Assembly: GCA_037178625.1 (NCBI GenBank)
Contig: CM074146.1
Span: 62,001-126,000, forward strand
Reading direction: 5' to 3'
DNA length: 64,000 nucleotides
From: Skeletonema tropicum
Lineage: Eukaryota; Bacillariophyta; Thalassiosirophyceae; Thalassiosirales; Thalassiosiraceae
Shown: positions 40,212 to 50,572 of the stretch, in pieces
How positions within the stretch are numbered: the first letter of the stretch is position 1
Layout of the letters: every line of letters begins with the position of its first letter
Translations under genes and position numbers: made by a program
The notes under the pieces: generated by a model
What the model saw: the letters and a program-made list of their open reading frames with translations, nothing else
Databases searched by the model: none
What the model was told of the DNA's origin: nothing

Positions 40212-41930
40212 TCAACAGCTTCCAATAGCCCACCATGCCGGATAAGGATCTCTCACATCCTTTGTGGGTGTCTCAAAGCCATCACCACATGAAAAATGAT
40301 CATCCGATGATGATTCTCCTTCTGATGATGATGGTGCTTGTCCAATACTGCCATTCTTATCATCATCATCATGATTGTTGTTGTTGGTTGGTGGATATTC
40401 TTCTTCTTCTTCTTCCGAGGATGATGATGATGACGCTGCTGCAATATTGTTGTTGTTGCTGTCTCTTGACCGTGCATGAGCATTGTTATTATTGCTATTG
40501 CTGTTTTTGTTGTTATCATTTGGAAAGGAAGAGTACAATTTGATAGCTCTCATACCCATTGCTGCCATGGCGGCTATTCCACTCACTCTACTATTACTAT
40601 TAGTACCACCTGTGGAAGATGGGGTAGGACTTCGTGTAGCTGTTGTTGTTGAAGTGACGGTACGAGAGGAAGATTGCACTACTGCAGCTGCAGCTGCTGC
40701 TGCTTGTACTTGTGCTTCAACTTCATCAACTTCATCTTGTTGATGTTCGTCGTGTGGACTTGTCAGGCCATCATCATCATCATCATAATTCTCATCATCA
40801 TCACCGTCCTCTTCTTCATCATCCGTGTACACATCACCTATGAAACTGTCGTCATCAAAGACTTCTTCTCCTTGTTGTTCTTCATTTGCACTCCAGATAC
40901 TGGACATGATGCTGCTGCTGCTGCTGTCATGATGATTGTCATTACTCGTTTCATCATCATCTTCTTGCTGCTCATCAGCCACAGCCATTGCCGCCAAGCC
41001 AGCAGCTTCCAAATCATCGTCAAAGAAGATCACTTCTTCTTCCTCCTCCTCCTCTCCACCATTATGATCATCTTCTAGTCTTCTCTGATAATAATACTGA
41101 TATCGATTCCTACTATAAGTACCTCTAACACTAACCACCGCAAACACCAACAAGAGTGCAGCTACAGCAATCCAGCCAACTTTACTACTCCATTGCAAAT
41201 TATTATAAGAATTGACAACACTATCACCACGACCAGCAGCACCATTACTACTTGAAGAATCATTCGAGACGACTGAAGAAGTGAAACTATCTGAAGTTGT
41301 CAACTCGGGCGAAGATGACAATCCTTGCAGGGACGAGCTGCTTATCGAGTCAGCAGAGGCCTCAGTCTCTATTAGCAGTGGTGAGGATGGATTCGTGTCG
41401 TAGTAATCGGACGATGGTGGGGTTAGATCGTCAATTGTGAGGATAATTGGCGGCGGAGGCGGCGGCGTGATGGTGAAATTAGAGGACAGAGGCGGTGGCG
41501 ATGATTGAGCATCAGCTGCTGTAGCTGTAGCTGTAGCTGTAGCTGTGAATATGGATGACTGCTCTGACGGTTCGTCATGCTCTAAATTATTAGTGCTTGA
41601 CACTTCTATCGAGGCGGCAGTTTCTGCTGTAGGCAGTGCATCGTCATCGTCGACAAGTAATATCAGCGGGTCGTCGACATCTTGAGAGGAGGATGAGCTG
41701 ATTGGACTTGGATTGTTGATGTCATCATCTACAAAGATTAGCCGGTCATCTTCATCATCTTCATAATCTGTTGAGGAGCCATAACCGCCGCCGCCGCCGC
41801 CGTGATGATGATTGGACGTTTTCGTCTTGGCCGATTTGGCAGAATACCGGCTCTGTTTGGAAGTCTTGGCAAACGCAGTCTGCTCCTCGTCTTGTCTTGT
41901 CCGCCGCCGCCGCTGCTTCTGCATGGTCAT
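40212..41930 (-). CDS. Low-complexity single-pass membrane protein
   Basis: A 572-aa protein. The first ~60 residues are basic (QKQRRRRTRQ), then comes DDRLIFVDDD. A Ser/Pro/Thr-rich stretch leads to one membrane segment (about residues 250-270, VGWIAVAALLLVFAVVSV) followed by an RYQYYYQRR stop-transfer-like sequence. The C-terminal half is Asp/Glu/Ser/Asn-rich with poly-Ala. No enzymatic domain is seen. The partial gene at 63348 is a paralogue: same MTMQ start, DDPLIFVDDD and RHRYYYRQQ after the membrane segment. The stop codon lies at the right end of DR2. Function unknown, possibly surface- or wall-associated by composition only. Confidence 0.65.
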   Translation of the reverse strand: MTMQKQRRRRTRQDEEQTAFAKTSKQSRYSAKSAKTKTSNHHHGGGGGGYGSSTDYEDDEDDRLIFVDDDINNPSPISSSSSQDVDDPLILLVDDDDALPTAETAASIEVSSTNNLEHDEPSEQSSIFTATATATATAADAQSSPPPLSSNFTITPPPPPPIILTIDDLTPPSSDYYDTNPSSPLLIETEASADSISSSSLQGLSSSPELTTSDSFTSSVVSNDSSSSNGAAGRGDSVVNSYNNLQWSSKVGWIAVAALLLVFAVVSVRGTYSRNRYQYYYQRRLEDDHNGGEEEEEEEVIFFDDDLEAAGLAAMAVADEQQEDDDETSNDNHHDSSSSSIMSSIWSANEEQQGEEVFDDDSFIGDVYTDDEEEDGDDDENYDDDDDGLTSPHDEHQQDEVDEVEAQVQAAAAAAAVVQSSSRTVTSTTTATRSPTPSSTGGTNSNSRVSGIAAMAAMGMRAIKLYSSFPNDNNKNSNSNNNNAHARSRDSNNNNIAAASSSSSSEEEEEEYPPTNNNNHDDDDKNGSIGQAPSSSEGESSSDDHFSCGDGFETPTKDVRDPYPAWWAIGSC

Positions 41931-43054
41931 CGTCTCTAATGGATAGAGTGTTATATGTTATCAATATTGGTTACATACATAAATTATGCATCTACATAGA
42001 TTTACCGGTGAACTCCAACTGTCATCTTGTGGAGAACTGGATGGGGGCAGTTTGTGGTGAGTGATGATTTAGGGAGTTCGGTGATCGTTATATTTTATCA
42101 ATTATTCACCCTTCTACATTTTTCCCACAACTTTCATCAATATCTTCTAGCCCCACGTGTATTTTCTATTTGGGTTCTTATCGTAGATTTACTTCCCGCC
42201 GTAGGTAGATACCGTACCCTATCTCTATCTTTTACCCAGGGTAGCAGTTTGATCTCCACGAAAATGGCCGTTTGCTTTTTAAAAAGTCAAGGTCATTCGC
42301 GCGAGCTTTCGCGGAGTCTTTTGTGTGCTTCCAGTCATAGAGACACCACATTCATTCACGCTTCACGCCGCACCACGCCATCCAACCCAATGCATACATT
42401 TCGTAGGTTACCGTAGAAGAGAAATACTTCACCTAAAGACCCACACACATAATAAAACGAGGAGTACTTTTCCTGTTTTTGCCTCCTGCTCCTGCAACCT
42501 GCCCGCCGGCCGCCGGCCCTGCAACCTGCAACCTGCACGCACCTCGTTCTTTTTGATATCGTACCCTCTATCTAAGAATTGTACTGAAATGCCCAAAACT
42601 GTCTCATGTTGTCCTCGCACATCATCATAGTCATTGCATGCGGTGCTCTGGCTGGTTGCAGTAAGTAATATCAAAAAATGAGAGGAAGATATCGTCGGCA
42701 GAAAGAAGCTACAACATACATTAGGGCTGTGAGGTACATAATTGAATATACTGAATACTGACACTGACTTTAGACGCGTAGCCATAGCTAGACATTCATC
42801 ACACATACTTATAACATCAAACAAATACAATTCTTTCTTGATTGATTGCTTGTGTTGAACATACATACATACATACAGTCAACAGTTGACTCTTCTTTCA
42901 TTTCCCACAAACAATACACATGCTCAACTCCAAATATGTTGTAGTTGTGGAGACCTCTGTCCTCTCAAATATATATATACCACTGTACTGTATGGTATCC
43001 CCCTACCTCTCTATTCTATTATATCTATGCCCAATCAACGTCAACTGATTCAAT
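41931..43054. other. Intergenic between two membrane-protein genes
   Basis: No supported gene. It contains an (ACAT)n run near 42860-42876 and a CCTGCAACCTGC/GCCGGC-rich stretch near 42480-42540. The ORFs here (e.g. 42027-42416) show no family features. Confidence 0.4.
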
Positions 43055-43942
43055 TCAACCCCCCTTCTTCTTTTTATCACCACCCTTATTCTTGTCCTTT
43101 TCTTTTTTATCCTCATTCTTATTATTGCCCTGTTCTTTTTTATCATTCTCATTATCATTCTGTTTCTGTTTGTCATTCTTGTCCATTTCCTCTTGTTTTC
43201 CACCACCACCACCACCACCACCTTTATTATCATTAGTAGTATTAGTCTTGTCACCATTACCAGCACCACCACCACCAGCAGATGATCCTTCCAATCGATC
43301 TACAGTATCCTCCTCCCCCAACTTTTCACTATTACCAGCACCAGCAGCAGCACCACCAGCAGCATGATGCATCCCCATGGAAGAACCACCACTGGCCAAA
43401 AAAATAATGAGAATGGTGGCTAGGACAGCTAGTGTGGTTAGACGGGAGCGGTTATTGATGCAGCATAATAATAACTTTCGTCGTTGTCGTTGTTGGGGTG
43501 GTGGTGATGATGAAGAATTAGCAGTTGTAGTAGCAGTTGTGGTGGTGTAGGTGTAGGTAGTGTACAGTGATGATGAGAGGTCATCATCGTCGTCGTCGTC
43601 TTGACCTTGACCGGCGGGGCTAGTATTAGTTTGAATTGTTGATGGTGTTTTTGGCGGGGGCGTTGGAGAGGTGTGTTGTTTGGTTGAATTCTGTAATAAT
43701 GTTGGAGGAGCTGTGTCTAAATTATTATCATCTAAATTGTTAGTAGTGATCGATGGTGGAGGTTGCGTGGCTGTAGTACTTGCAAGAGGTGGATTTTCTT
43801 CATCATGTTGTTGTTGTGATTTGTCGTCGTCATCGTTATTATTTTTTGAATTTTGTTCGTCGTCATTTTTTTTGGAAGGCTCGATTGCAATTGTTATGGG
43901 TGGCAGCGGCTGCTGCTCTTGTTCTTCTGTGGAGGTCGTCAT
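43055..43942 (-). CDS. Low-complexity single-pass membrane protein, Lys/Gly-rich tail
   Basis: A 295-aa protein. A polar N-terminus rich in Gln, Asn, Asp, Thr and Pro (about 1-155) is followed by QRQRRKLLLCC, then one membrane segment (about 167-187, LAVLATILIIFLASGG). The tail is Gly-rich and then strongly Lys/Asp/Asn-rich (ends KKKKGG). Same strand and design as its neighbour at 40212 but no sequence match to it. Function unknown. The hydrophobic ORFs on the plus strand over this gene are its shadows. Confidence 0.55.
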   Translation of the reverse strand: MTTSTEEQEQQPLPPITIAIEPSKKNDDEQNSKNNNDDDDKSQQQHDEENPPLASTTATQPPPSITTNNLDDNNLDTAPPTLLQNSTKQHTSPTPPPKTPSTIQTNTSPAGQGQDDDDDDDLSSSLYTTYTYTTTTATTTANSSSSPPPQQRQRRKLLLCCINNRSRLTTLAVLATILIIFLASGGSSMGMHHAAGGAAAGAGNSEKLGEEDTVDRLEGSSAGGGGAGNGDKTNTTNDNKGGGGGGGGKQEEMDKNDKQKQNDNENDKKEQGNNKNEDKKEKDKNKGGDKKKKGG

Positions 43943-44803
43943 ATTATTATCGTGGTATTAAGTGGTGTTGATATTGATAGTTGTTATGGTTGTTGCTTCA
44001 TTATTATTTGACTACCAAGGTCGCTACCATGGGCAGTGTAATGTGCCATGCTAATGTGCCGACAACATCGTCGTTCAAATCATTGCGTCATTGCGTTATG
44101 TAGCGTGCGTGAGTCGTGTAAAACTATTTGCCGAAATCTCGCAAGAAATACAATAATTTCAAAAACTAGCACTCCTACATACATAAGGAAGTACAATAAG
44201 AGTAAGTAGGTACTCATCACTTACGAGTATGTGCAGCCATTTTTTTTCGTTCTTCAGACGAGCATCTCGATGCCATCCATTGAGATGCTGCCATCTCTCA
44301 ATTTTCTCCTTGATAAGATATGATCAGTAGATTGTTTCAGGAGATACTCTCCTTCTCTCGCTCTCTAGACGCGAGGATATATAAAGGAAAATTTTCACTC
44401 TAGGAGCAGGGGCTCGGCTTGTGATTGTGACCGAAAAGGCCTTGAAGCCTGCTGGGTATGTACGAATATGATGTAAATGTAAATGTTGGTCGACGTAAGT
44501 GGATGGCAAACGCTTTGGCGAGGCTGGCGAGAGGCCGAATTGTTGGAGAGAGGAAATGATTGATTGATTGATTGATTGAGTGAGTGAGTGACTGATTCTT
44601 TTAGTATTAGTAGCTACTCTCTCTCTCTCTCTCTCTCTCTAGAGACGCAAGGGTCAGTACATATACATAGAGAAAATGGATATGTAGATAGAACCACTCT
44701 CTAAGAATAAGAACCCATCTAGAGATGCAGCTAGCAATTGACTTCGGAAATTGCCATCATCATCACAGAAGCGGAATATTTTTCCGCAGCGATGTGGTTC
44801 AAA
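43943..44803. other. Intergenic with microsatellites
   Basis: It contains (ATTG)n/(AGTG)n at about 44559-44592 and (CT)n at about 44615-44641. No gene is visible. Confidence 0.4.
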
Positions 44804-45010
44804 ATTAGCAAAGTGAAAGAGACGGACACTCATCATTATTTCTAGTGCCCCGTGCGCGGCATTGCAGAGGTTGATGACGTCAAGTTGAAGGAATGTGTGG
44901 AGTGCGATTTCGTTCGATTGAAATTGCAGTGATGTATGTCAGTGCCAGAAGATCATACATCAGAGCACGACTGAACATGAAGCACGACTGAATATGACAA
45001 CCATGCATGT
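44804..45010 (+). pseudogene. MYND-finger gene relic
   Basis: GTGGTTCAAAATTAGCAAAG aligns with the start region of the gene at 61679 (TTCAAAATGAGCGAAG), so the ATG has become ATT. The following frame gives VKETDTHH, a stop, then RGIAEVDDVKLKECVECDF and a broken YC..C..H part. RING and Sel1 parts are absent. It is a decayed 5' fragment of the 59.2/61.7-kb family. Confidence 0.7.
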
Positions 45011-45144
45011 ATTTGGAATTGAGGCGCATCTCTCATGTTTATTGCCACTACATCGACCTTTGTCTCGCTGCATCACCTGGATTGTATGATAGAGGTGCTG
45101 GTAGTAAAGAAGAGTTGAAACTGATATATGTACTTGCGTTATAT

Positions 45145-45235
45145 GTGGGGCTTTAGCTTTAGGTTAGTTCAGTGTTACGGTAAACTAGTATCACTGGTGT
45201 ATATTGTCAACGAGAAAAGCATCTGTGGATGGTTG
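45145..45235. repeat. Segment shared with 61155-61235
   Basis: GTGGGGCTTTAG..GGTTA..TACGGTAAACTA..ATCACTGGT..GTAAAC(GAGAAA) occurs in both places, next to a MYND relic here and upstream of a MYND gene there. This points to old duplication of that neighbourhood. Confidence 0.5.
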
Positions 45236-45567
45236 AGACGACTCTGAGGTCGACTGAGAGCTACTTCCTTGGGAAATAGTTCTGCCATCTGTACTATAGT
45301 CAATATGAAATTTGGTCATCGTCAAGTGATCACGCGATTATCGGGCCATTGTTGCTCTCATAGAGTGCTTGTATGGCAGTGGCAGCTGGTCCCGCTGACC
45401 CGTTTGCAGAACAAACTGTTCTGCTAGGAGTAGTAGCTATGCATCGAAAGTCAGTGTCAGTATCAAGTACCTTACAGTCCCAATAAATTCATGCTATAGC
45501 TGGAACATATAATATTGCAACCAGCCAAAGCACCACATGCACCTATCAATGAACGTCCAAGACAGTA

Positions 45568-45795
45568 TTGTACTTGTACCTTTCGCAACAGAGAGAGTTC
45601 CTGATCAACAAAGACATTTCGGGTACAATACCGTTTGTATTTGTAGAATTACTGCCCAATAACCCGATTTATGATTCACAGCTCTCACAAAGGCTCGCTT
45701 CCCATCTTGAACTCGCCTCCTCGGCAAAATATAACTTCATGGAGACTCGCCAGAAAGCAATGGTTTTAGCACTACTTAGCCAAGTCAATCATTAG
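45568..45795 (+). CDS. Possible gene fragment in a repeated flank
   Basis: A 75-codon ORF with natural-looking composition (KDISGTIPFVFVELLP). Broken versions of the same sequence occur near 48275-48345, 49975-50110 and 51820-51950. It therefore looks like the least-decayed copy of a repeated coding piece. No family recognised. The LINE inserted just after its stop. Confidence 0.3.
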   Translation: MYLYLSQQREFLINKDISGTIPFVFVELLPNNPIYDSQLSQRLASHLELASSAKYNFMETRQKAMVLALLSQVNH

Positions 45796-45806
45796 TTCCA
45801 GAGATG

Positions 45807-46953
45807 TGTGTGTGTGTGTGTAACTTGGCCTTCTCGGGCATTACACGTCTTTCCCAACGAATGGACTAACAAGTCCGCGGGCAGTGCTCGTGCAACCCCT
45901 AGGCGCTTGCTGTTATAGAAATAAAAGACTATACTAAACCCCACACTTGAAGATCCAGCTAGCCAACCCCTTTATACACTATCCTCGACAGACAGCAGCG
46001 ATTCCACCTCAGACGCGGCTCCAGATACAATAGAAAAGGCATCCTCTTCCCTCTCCGGGTCCGCCTCAAAAGGCTGCTCCCACCACCACCACCATCGGTG
46101 TTTGCTGGTACCACGTTGTCTCTCACCATCCCTACAAAGATCCAGAATCGGGCGGTCCCTGATGTATGCCCCAACAGTCTTCCTCCGTTTTTCGATGTAC
46201 TCCGTCAAAGTATACAGCCCAACCTCCTCAAACAACTCCTTCTTATCCGGATACCTCCACTCTCCAGTCCGTTCGTTCTTCTTAGGTCGATTCTTGCGTG
46301 CCATGCGGCAAGCAGCTCGATAATAGAAGCCTTCCAGACACCGCAACGCCGAATCCGTCAATACCCAAGTCTCACTCCCATACAAAAGCACTGCCTGCAC
46401 GACTGCCTTAAAAAACATACCGCAAACCCTGGGTTTCATGTTCTCGCTACGCAGGAGGCGAGATATCATTTTCCACGCCTTTCGGGCCTTGGTCAGATTA
46501 CTCCGAATCGCCTGCGTGTCATTATCATCCATCGACATGAGTCGACCAAGATACTTAAACACCTCCACCCGTTCGAGGTCCTCTCCATACGCCGTAAAGC
46601 CAACTTCAAGAGCCCGCTGGTTTGCAATAGCCGCATTAGTTTGCACTATCCTCTCCCTCCCCGTCCGACAGAACTTTGATCTCTCGTGTCTGGCAGCCCA
46701 CCGTGGGTCAGTCTGCATATTGCAGAGATGACACTTCGGGAAGACTCCAGATCCCTCGACGTCCACATAGTCCCGCGGGTGACGATCACGGAAGTGCCGA
46801 CGAAGAGCCCACGCAGTGTTGAAACAATCAGTGGCTTCCTGGCACGCTGGCACAGGGCAGAAAAAACTCCCGCCAAAGCTAGCATGCGCAGTATATGTCT
46901 CCGGCTCTCCATCATTCAATAGAAAGTCCCGATTCAACACCCTTGATCGAAAC
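45807..46953 (-). mobile_element. 5'-truncated LINE with 13-bp target duplication and (AC)n tail
   Basis: A 1147-bp insert flanked by perfect 13-bp repeats AGTTCCAGAGATG (45794-45806, 46954-46966). The uninterrupted target survives in the paralogous flank at about 48851 (ATTAGTTCCAGAGATGCAG). On the coding strand the 3' end is a short ACACAC microsatellite rather than poly-A. Classic target-primed insertion, truncated at the 5' end. Confidence 0.9.
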
Positions 46954-47006
46954 AGTTCCAGAGATGCTGCATGTGATGGAGGAGAACAGTGTCTGGTGAA
47001 TTCCAA
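45972..47006 (-). pseudogene. LINE ORF2 C-terminal fragment (post-RT region with zinc fingers)
   Basis: A 344-codon ORF. The first ~17 codons are host flank read by chance; the rest is LINE. Two zinc-finger-like motifs, CPVPACQEATDCF..H..H (about residues 50-76) and CHLCNMQTDPRWAARHERSKFC (about 92-113), precede a typical LINE post-reverse-transcriptase block. That block includes FKYLGRLMSMDDND, LYGSETWVLTDSALRCLEGF and R.ACRMA. The catalytic YxDD part is missing because of the 5' truncation. Different family from the LINE at 25431. Confidence 0.8.
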
Positions 47007-47190
47007 ATTGTAATGAAGAAAAGATTACTGTAACCAACTGCTTAGATTAATTGCCACTCGTCCTCCAAGTTGATCTGATTACGATTTAACTTTAGTACTG
47101 TAACTTCTTTAGTAATATACTACTCCTAGTCTTCTACAAAGTAGTCTTCAACCTAAATAGTGACAATTCCATTTCGCGTCTTGCGGCTGT

Positions 47191-47654
47191 CTATGCAGCA
47201 TATGCCAGACCAAGCATCTTGGAGAACTCAAGATCCAACTGATCCAAAGCTGATTCATCACATTCCTTGCCCTTGCCGAAATCAAAATCTCCCAAAAGAT
47301 CATCCATCAGGAGGAGATCTGAGTGACACTCGCAGGACACTCTTGTACGTCGCTTGATCGTAGTGCATCCTTTTAAGTTTGTACGAGACATATCGGGCTC
47401 GTCGAAGCTGTACGCTGACTTTCTGACAACGGGGATAGAATAGTAGAGGAACGAGTCATCTTGCTTCAGTGATTGGAGGCCTTCTGCACTCAGGGTACTG
47501 ATACTGATATCGATTCTATCGGTTCTGGGTTACAGGTTACAGTAGCTGTGTGCACTGGTACGGGCATGGACATGGACATGGAAGAAGAAGAAGCCGAGGA
47601 TTGGTCCTTCTTGATGAAGGGAGTTGTGGTCTTGGTTGATCTGTCGTTGCACAT
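47191..47654 (-). pseudogene. YYSIP-family gene copy 1, frameshifted
   Basis: Read from ATG 47654 it starts like the intact copy (MCNDRSTKTTTPFIKKDQ). A 1-bp loss (GAAATCG to GAATCG, near 47514) plus a small ATCAGT duplication shifts the frame and reaches a stop. The remainder, including SIPVVRKSAYSFDEPDM and the CECHSDLLLMDDLLGDF end, is in another frame. Confidence 0.7.
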
Positions 47655-48440
47655 TGTATTGTGAGGATGTAAGTAGATGTGTGACTTTTAGAAGAGTAAG
47701 TTGACACAATGTAGTAGCTTGTTACGCGTGATGGTTGAATAATTTATGCGATGTACTAAAGCTGTTGCTCTTGCCTTGTTGACAGAATTACGATTACCAT
47801 AGTCGCGCTTGATTTAGGCCAAAGCGAGAGCTGACAAAGGAATGAGATTGAAGTTGGTCAGGTGCTTCGAGGCTCTCTGTTTGCAGTAAATATGTGTATT
47901 TGAATCGAGACAAACCGGGATGTACCTAGCCTGCACAGAGGAAAGAAAACTTTCTTAGGAGGTGTAAGTAAGTGTCGTAGTAACGGTGATTTGGCTTGGC
48001 TGAGTGAGGCGAAGTAAACTGAGAACTGATAAATGTAAATGATGCATGCAATGAATATCTTATATAAGTGTATACTTAGATAGTTATATATTGTCTACTT
48101 ATATTGAGAAGTAAACTGCATAGTCAGTGTTAGTATTTTGATAATCAAGTACATACTTATTTGCAGCTTCGATAACCAATACTGAGGTATCCCCTCTCTT
48201 CTTTACGATTACATACTTTACTACTTCTACGTAAAAAACACCGAGAGCAGAGCCTGCAAATAAAAACAACAACAGGTTAACCTGATCGTCAAAGACATAT
48301 CAGGTACCGTGTTGTAGAATTACTCCGTCATGAGTTACATATTCTCAGCTAACAAATTCTTCTTCTTCTCATGTTGACCTCAGCTCCGCGGCGAAAAATA
48401 ACTTCATGGCTTTATTTTCGGTGTTATTGTTGAAACGAAA
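47655..48440. other. Flank repeated around the YYSIP family
   Basis: Shares blocks with the 5' flanks of the other copies (ATAATTTATGCGAT, AAAGCGAGAGCTGACAAAGG, TTTACTTCGCCTCACTCAGC in reverse). No gene is visible. Confidence 0.45.
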
Positions 48441-48459
48441 TAAAACATTGTTGTGCATA

Positions 48460-48788
48460 AGAAAAAAAAAAAAAAAAAATTAACGGAAATCTTAAAGTAC
48501 GTCATGGTTGGCCCTCCAGGGGCGAAATTATCTACAATTATCTAGAGCAATGTCACAAGTTACTACCCTTCGAGTGTAATTAAGCAAATAACCAACAGTT
48601 TTTCCATCACCCCGGAATTAGCAAAGAGGCAGTGATATGAAATTCCAAACCAAGTAATGGTCTTTTTTCCCAGATCGCACTCCGAGCTGCGACACCTCAA
48701 ACAGCCAGGATTTGGCACGGGGGAGACTCGAACCCAAGACCCCGAACCAGAAGAGAGGCGGTGATACCACTACACCACACCACCTCTC
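48460..48788 (-). mobile_element. tRNA-derived SINE with poly-T tail and 19-bp target duplication
   Basis: Flanked by perfect 19-bp repeats TAAAACATTGTTGTGCATA (48441-48459, 48789-48807). On the minus strand the 5' end reads GAGAGGTGGTGTGGTGTAGT. Box A is TGGTGTAGTGG (48778-48768) and box B GGTTCGAGTCT (48734-48724), correctly spaced for an internal pol III promoter. A ~250-bp body follows and the element ends in a run of 18 T. The acceptor and T stems do not pair well, so it is a tRNA-headed SINE rather than a tRNA gene. Confidence 0.8.
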
Positions 48789-49108
48789 TAAAACATTGTT
48801 GTGCATAGACTTCAACAGGAAGCAATCGTTTTAGAAATAGCCAACCCATCCATTAGTTCCAGAGATGCAGTATGTGAAGATGATGAAGGAGTGTGAAAGT
48901 GCAAGTAGTGTCTGGTGAATTCCAAATAAGGGAAGAAATCTGAAATCAGTTACTTAGATTGATTGCCACATCAAATATGAATGAAGACGATCATATTTAT
49001 TATTTAACATGCAGATATACTGTTACTTCTTTATTCTACTACTAGTCTTACACAAAGTCATCTTCAATCCTACACGGTGATCATTTCGCGTCTTGCGGCT
49101 GCCTATGC

Positions 49109-49557
49109 CTATGCAGCATATGCCAGACCAAGCATCTTGGAGAACTCAAGATCCAACTGATCCAAAGCTGATTCATCATATTCCTCGTCAAAGTCTCCCA
49201 AAAGATCATCCATCAGCAGGAGATCTGAGTGACACTCGTAGGACACTCTTGTACGTCGCTTGACGGTAGTGCATCCTGATAGGCTAGAATGAGACATATC
49301 GGGCTCATCGAAGCTGTACGCTGACTTGCGGACAACGGGGATAGAGTAGTAGAGGAACGAGTCATCTTGCTTCAGTGATTGGAGCTCTTCTGCACTCAGG
49401 GTACTGATATCGATTTCTATTGGTTCTGGATTGCAGGCTGCAGTAGCTGTGTGCACTGGTACGGACATGGACATGTACATGGAAGAAGCAGAGGATTGGT
49501 GTCCTTCTTGTTCTTGATGAAGGGAGTTGTGGTCTTGGTTGATCTGTCGTTGCACAT
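49109..49557 (-). pseudogene. YYSIP-family gene copy 2, shifted start
   Basis: The C-terminal part is intact (ISTLSAEELQSLKQDDSF, YYSIPVVRKSAYSFDEPDM, ending GLAYAA). Two extra bases near 49500 (GGACACCAAT against GGACCAAT) put the family's ATG (49557) out of frame. An in-frame upstream ATG at 49738 gives a 209-codon ORF, but its added N-terminus is a non-family frame. Either a pseudogene or a copy with a new start. Confidence 0.6.
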
Positions 49558-50572
49558 TGTGTTGTGAGGATGTAAGTAATTGTGCGACTTTTTGAAGAGA
49601 CAGGTGACAATGTAGTAGCTTGTTAGGCTTGATGGTTGAATAATTTATGCGATGTACACAGCAGCTTCTTGCCTTGCTGACGCTGACAGAGTTCCAATTA
49701 CCTATTCGCTTGATCGTGGCCAAAGCGAGAGCTGACAAAGGAAGTGGTTATGGTGAACGTGAAGTTGTCAGGTGTAGTCTTTCGCATGAATCTTTTACCG
49801 CTTTCAGTTTTACTTAACAAATACTTAGCCGTAAGTAGCCTCACTCTTGGATCTTGAATGCAAGATGCCAGACCAAGCATTTTCGAGATTCAAGATAAGA
49901 GTGAGAGCTGGTATAATGATGCATGCAAAAGACTATATATGTACACCGGTATCCAATGCGTTCTCGTGCTCAACGAGTTAACCTGATCGTCAAAGACATT
50001 ATCAGGTGCCGTTTTGTAGAATGACTCCGTCATCAAAGATTCACAGCTCACAAATTCTTGACCCAATTCACAGCTCACAAATTCTTGACCTGCAACCTCG
50101 GAGAAAAATAACTTTTATGTAAGTAGGCTAAGTTGTTAAGTAAACTGAGAGCTGCAGTAAATGATGCATGCAAAAGACTATCACCAGTACCCAATGCCAA
50201 TGCGTTCTCGTTTGCCCAACGAGTTAACCTTTTCGTCAAAGATTAGGAAACGATACTTATGCTGTATAATTGGAAGTACACAATATGAAACAAATAGATA
50301 TGCATCATTTACCACCTCTCAGTTTACTTCGCCTCACTCAGCCAAATCACCGTTAAGTACTAAGTACTTACCTAAGTAAAGTTTTCTTTCCTTGTGCAGG
50401 TGCAGACTAATCCCGGCTTGTCTCGATGCAAGCAGAGATCCTCGAAGCACATGAGCTGACCAAACAGCATTTGCACATCGCATAAATTATTCAACCATCA
50501 AGCCTAACAAGCTACTACATTGTCAACTTACTTCTCTATTAGTCACACAACTACTTACATCCTCACAATACA

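Larger units (their letters stand above)
33269..40216 (+). repeat. Direct repeat DR2 (~6.95 kb) right of the LINE
   Basis: Counterpart of DR1, in the same orientation. The left junction (GCGCGGATTG|TAGAGAG) joins LINE 5' leader to DR sequence and is the new joint. The right end runs into the stop codon of the gene at 40212, which looks ancestral. It lacks the LINE stub found in DR1, and has one fewer 3'-end repeat unit and ~27 bp extra inside the MITE. Confidence 0.9.

Noticed and set aside
18373..40216. Reading DR1 and DR2 as long terminal repeats of an LTR retrotransposon
   Set aside because: The enclosed element has an APE-type endonuclease and ORF1/ORF2 layout of a non-LTR element. The repeats are 7 kb, lack TG..CA ends and contain unrelated genes and MITEs.
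42945..43367. Hydrophobic plus-strand ORF with Pro/Phe runs
   Set aside because: It is the complement of the Lys/Asp/Gly-rich 295-aa gene. Codon texture favours the minus strand.
48716..48788. A genuine tRNA gene on the minus strand
   Set aside because: A and B boxes are good, but the acceptor and T stems do not pair, there is no clean anticodon arm, and the sequence is the head of an element with a 19-bp target duplication.
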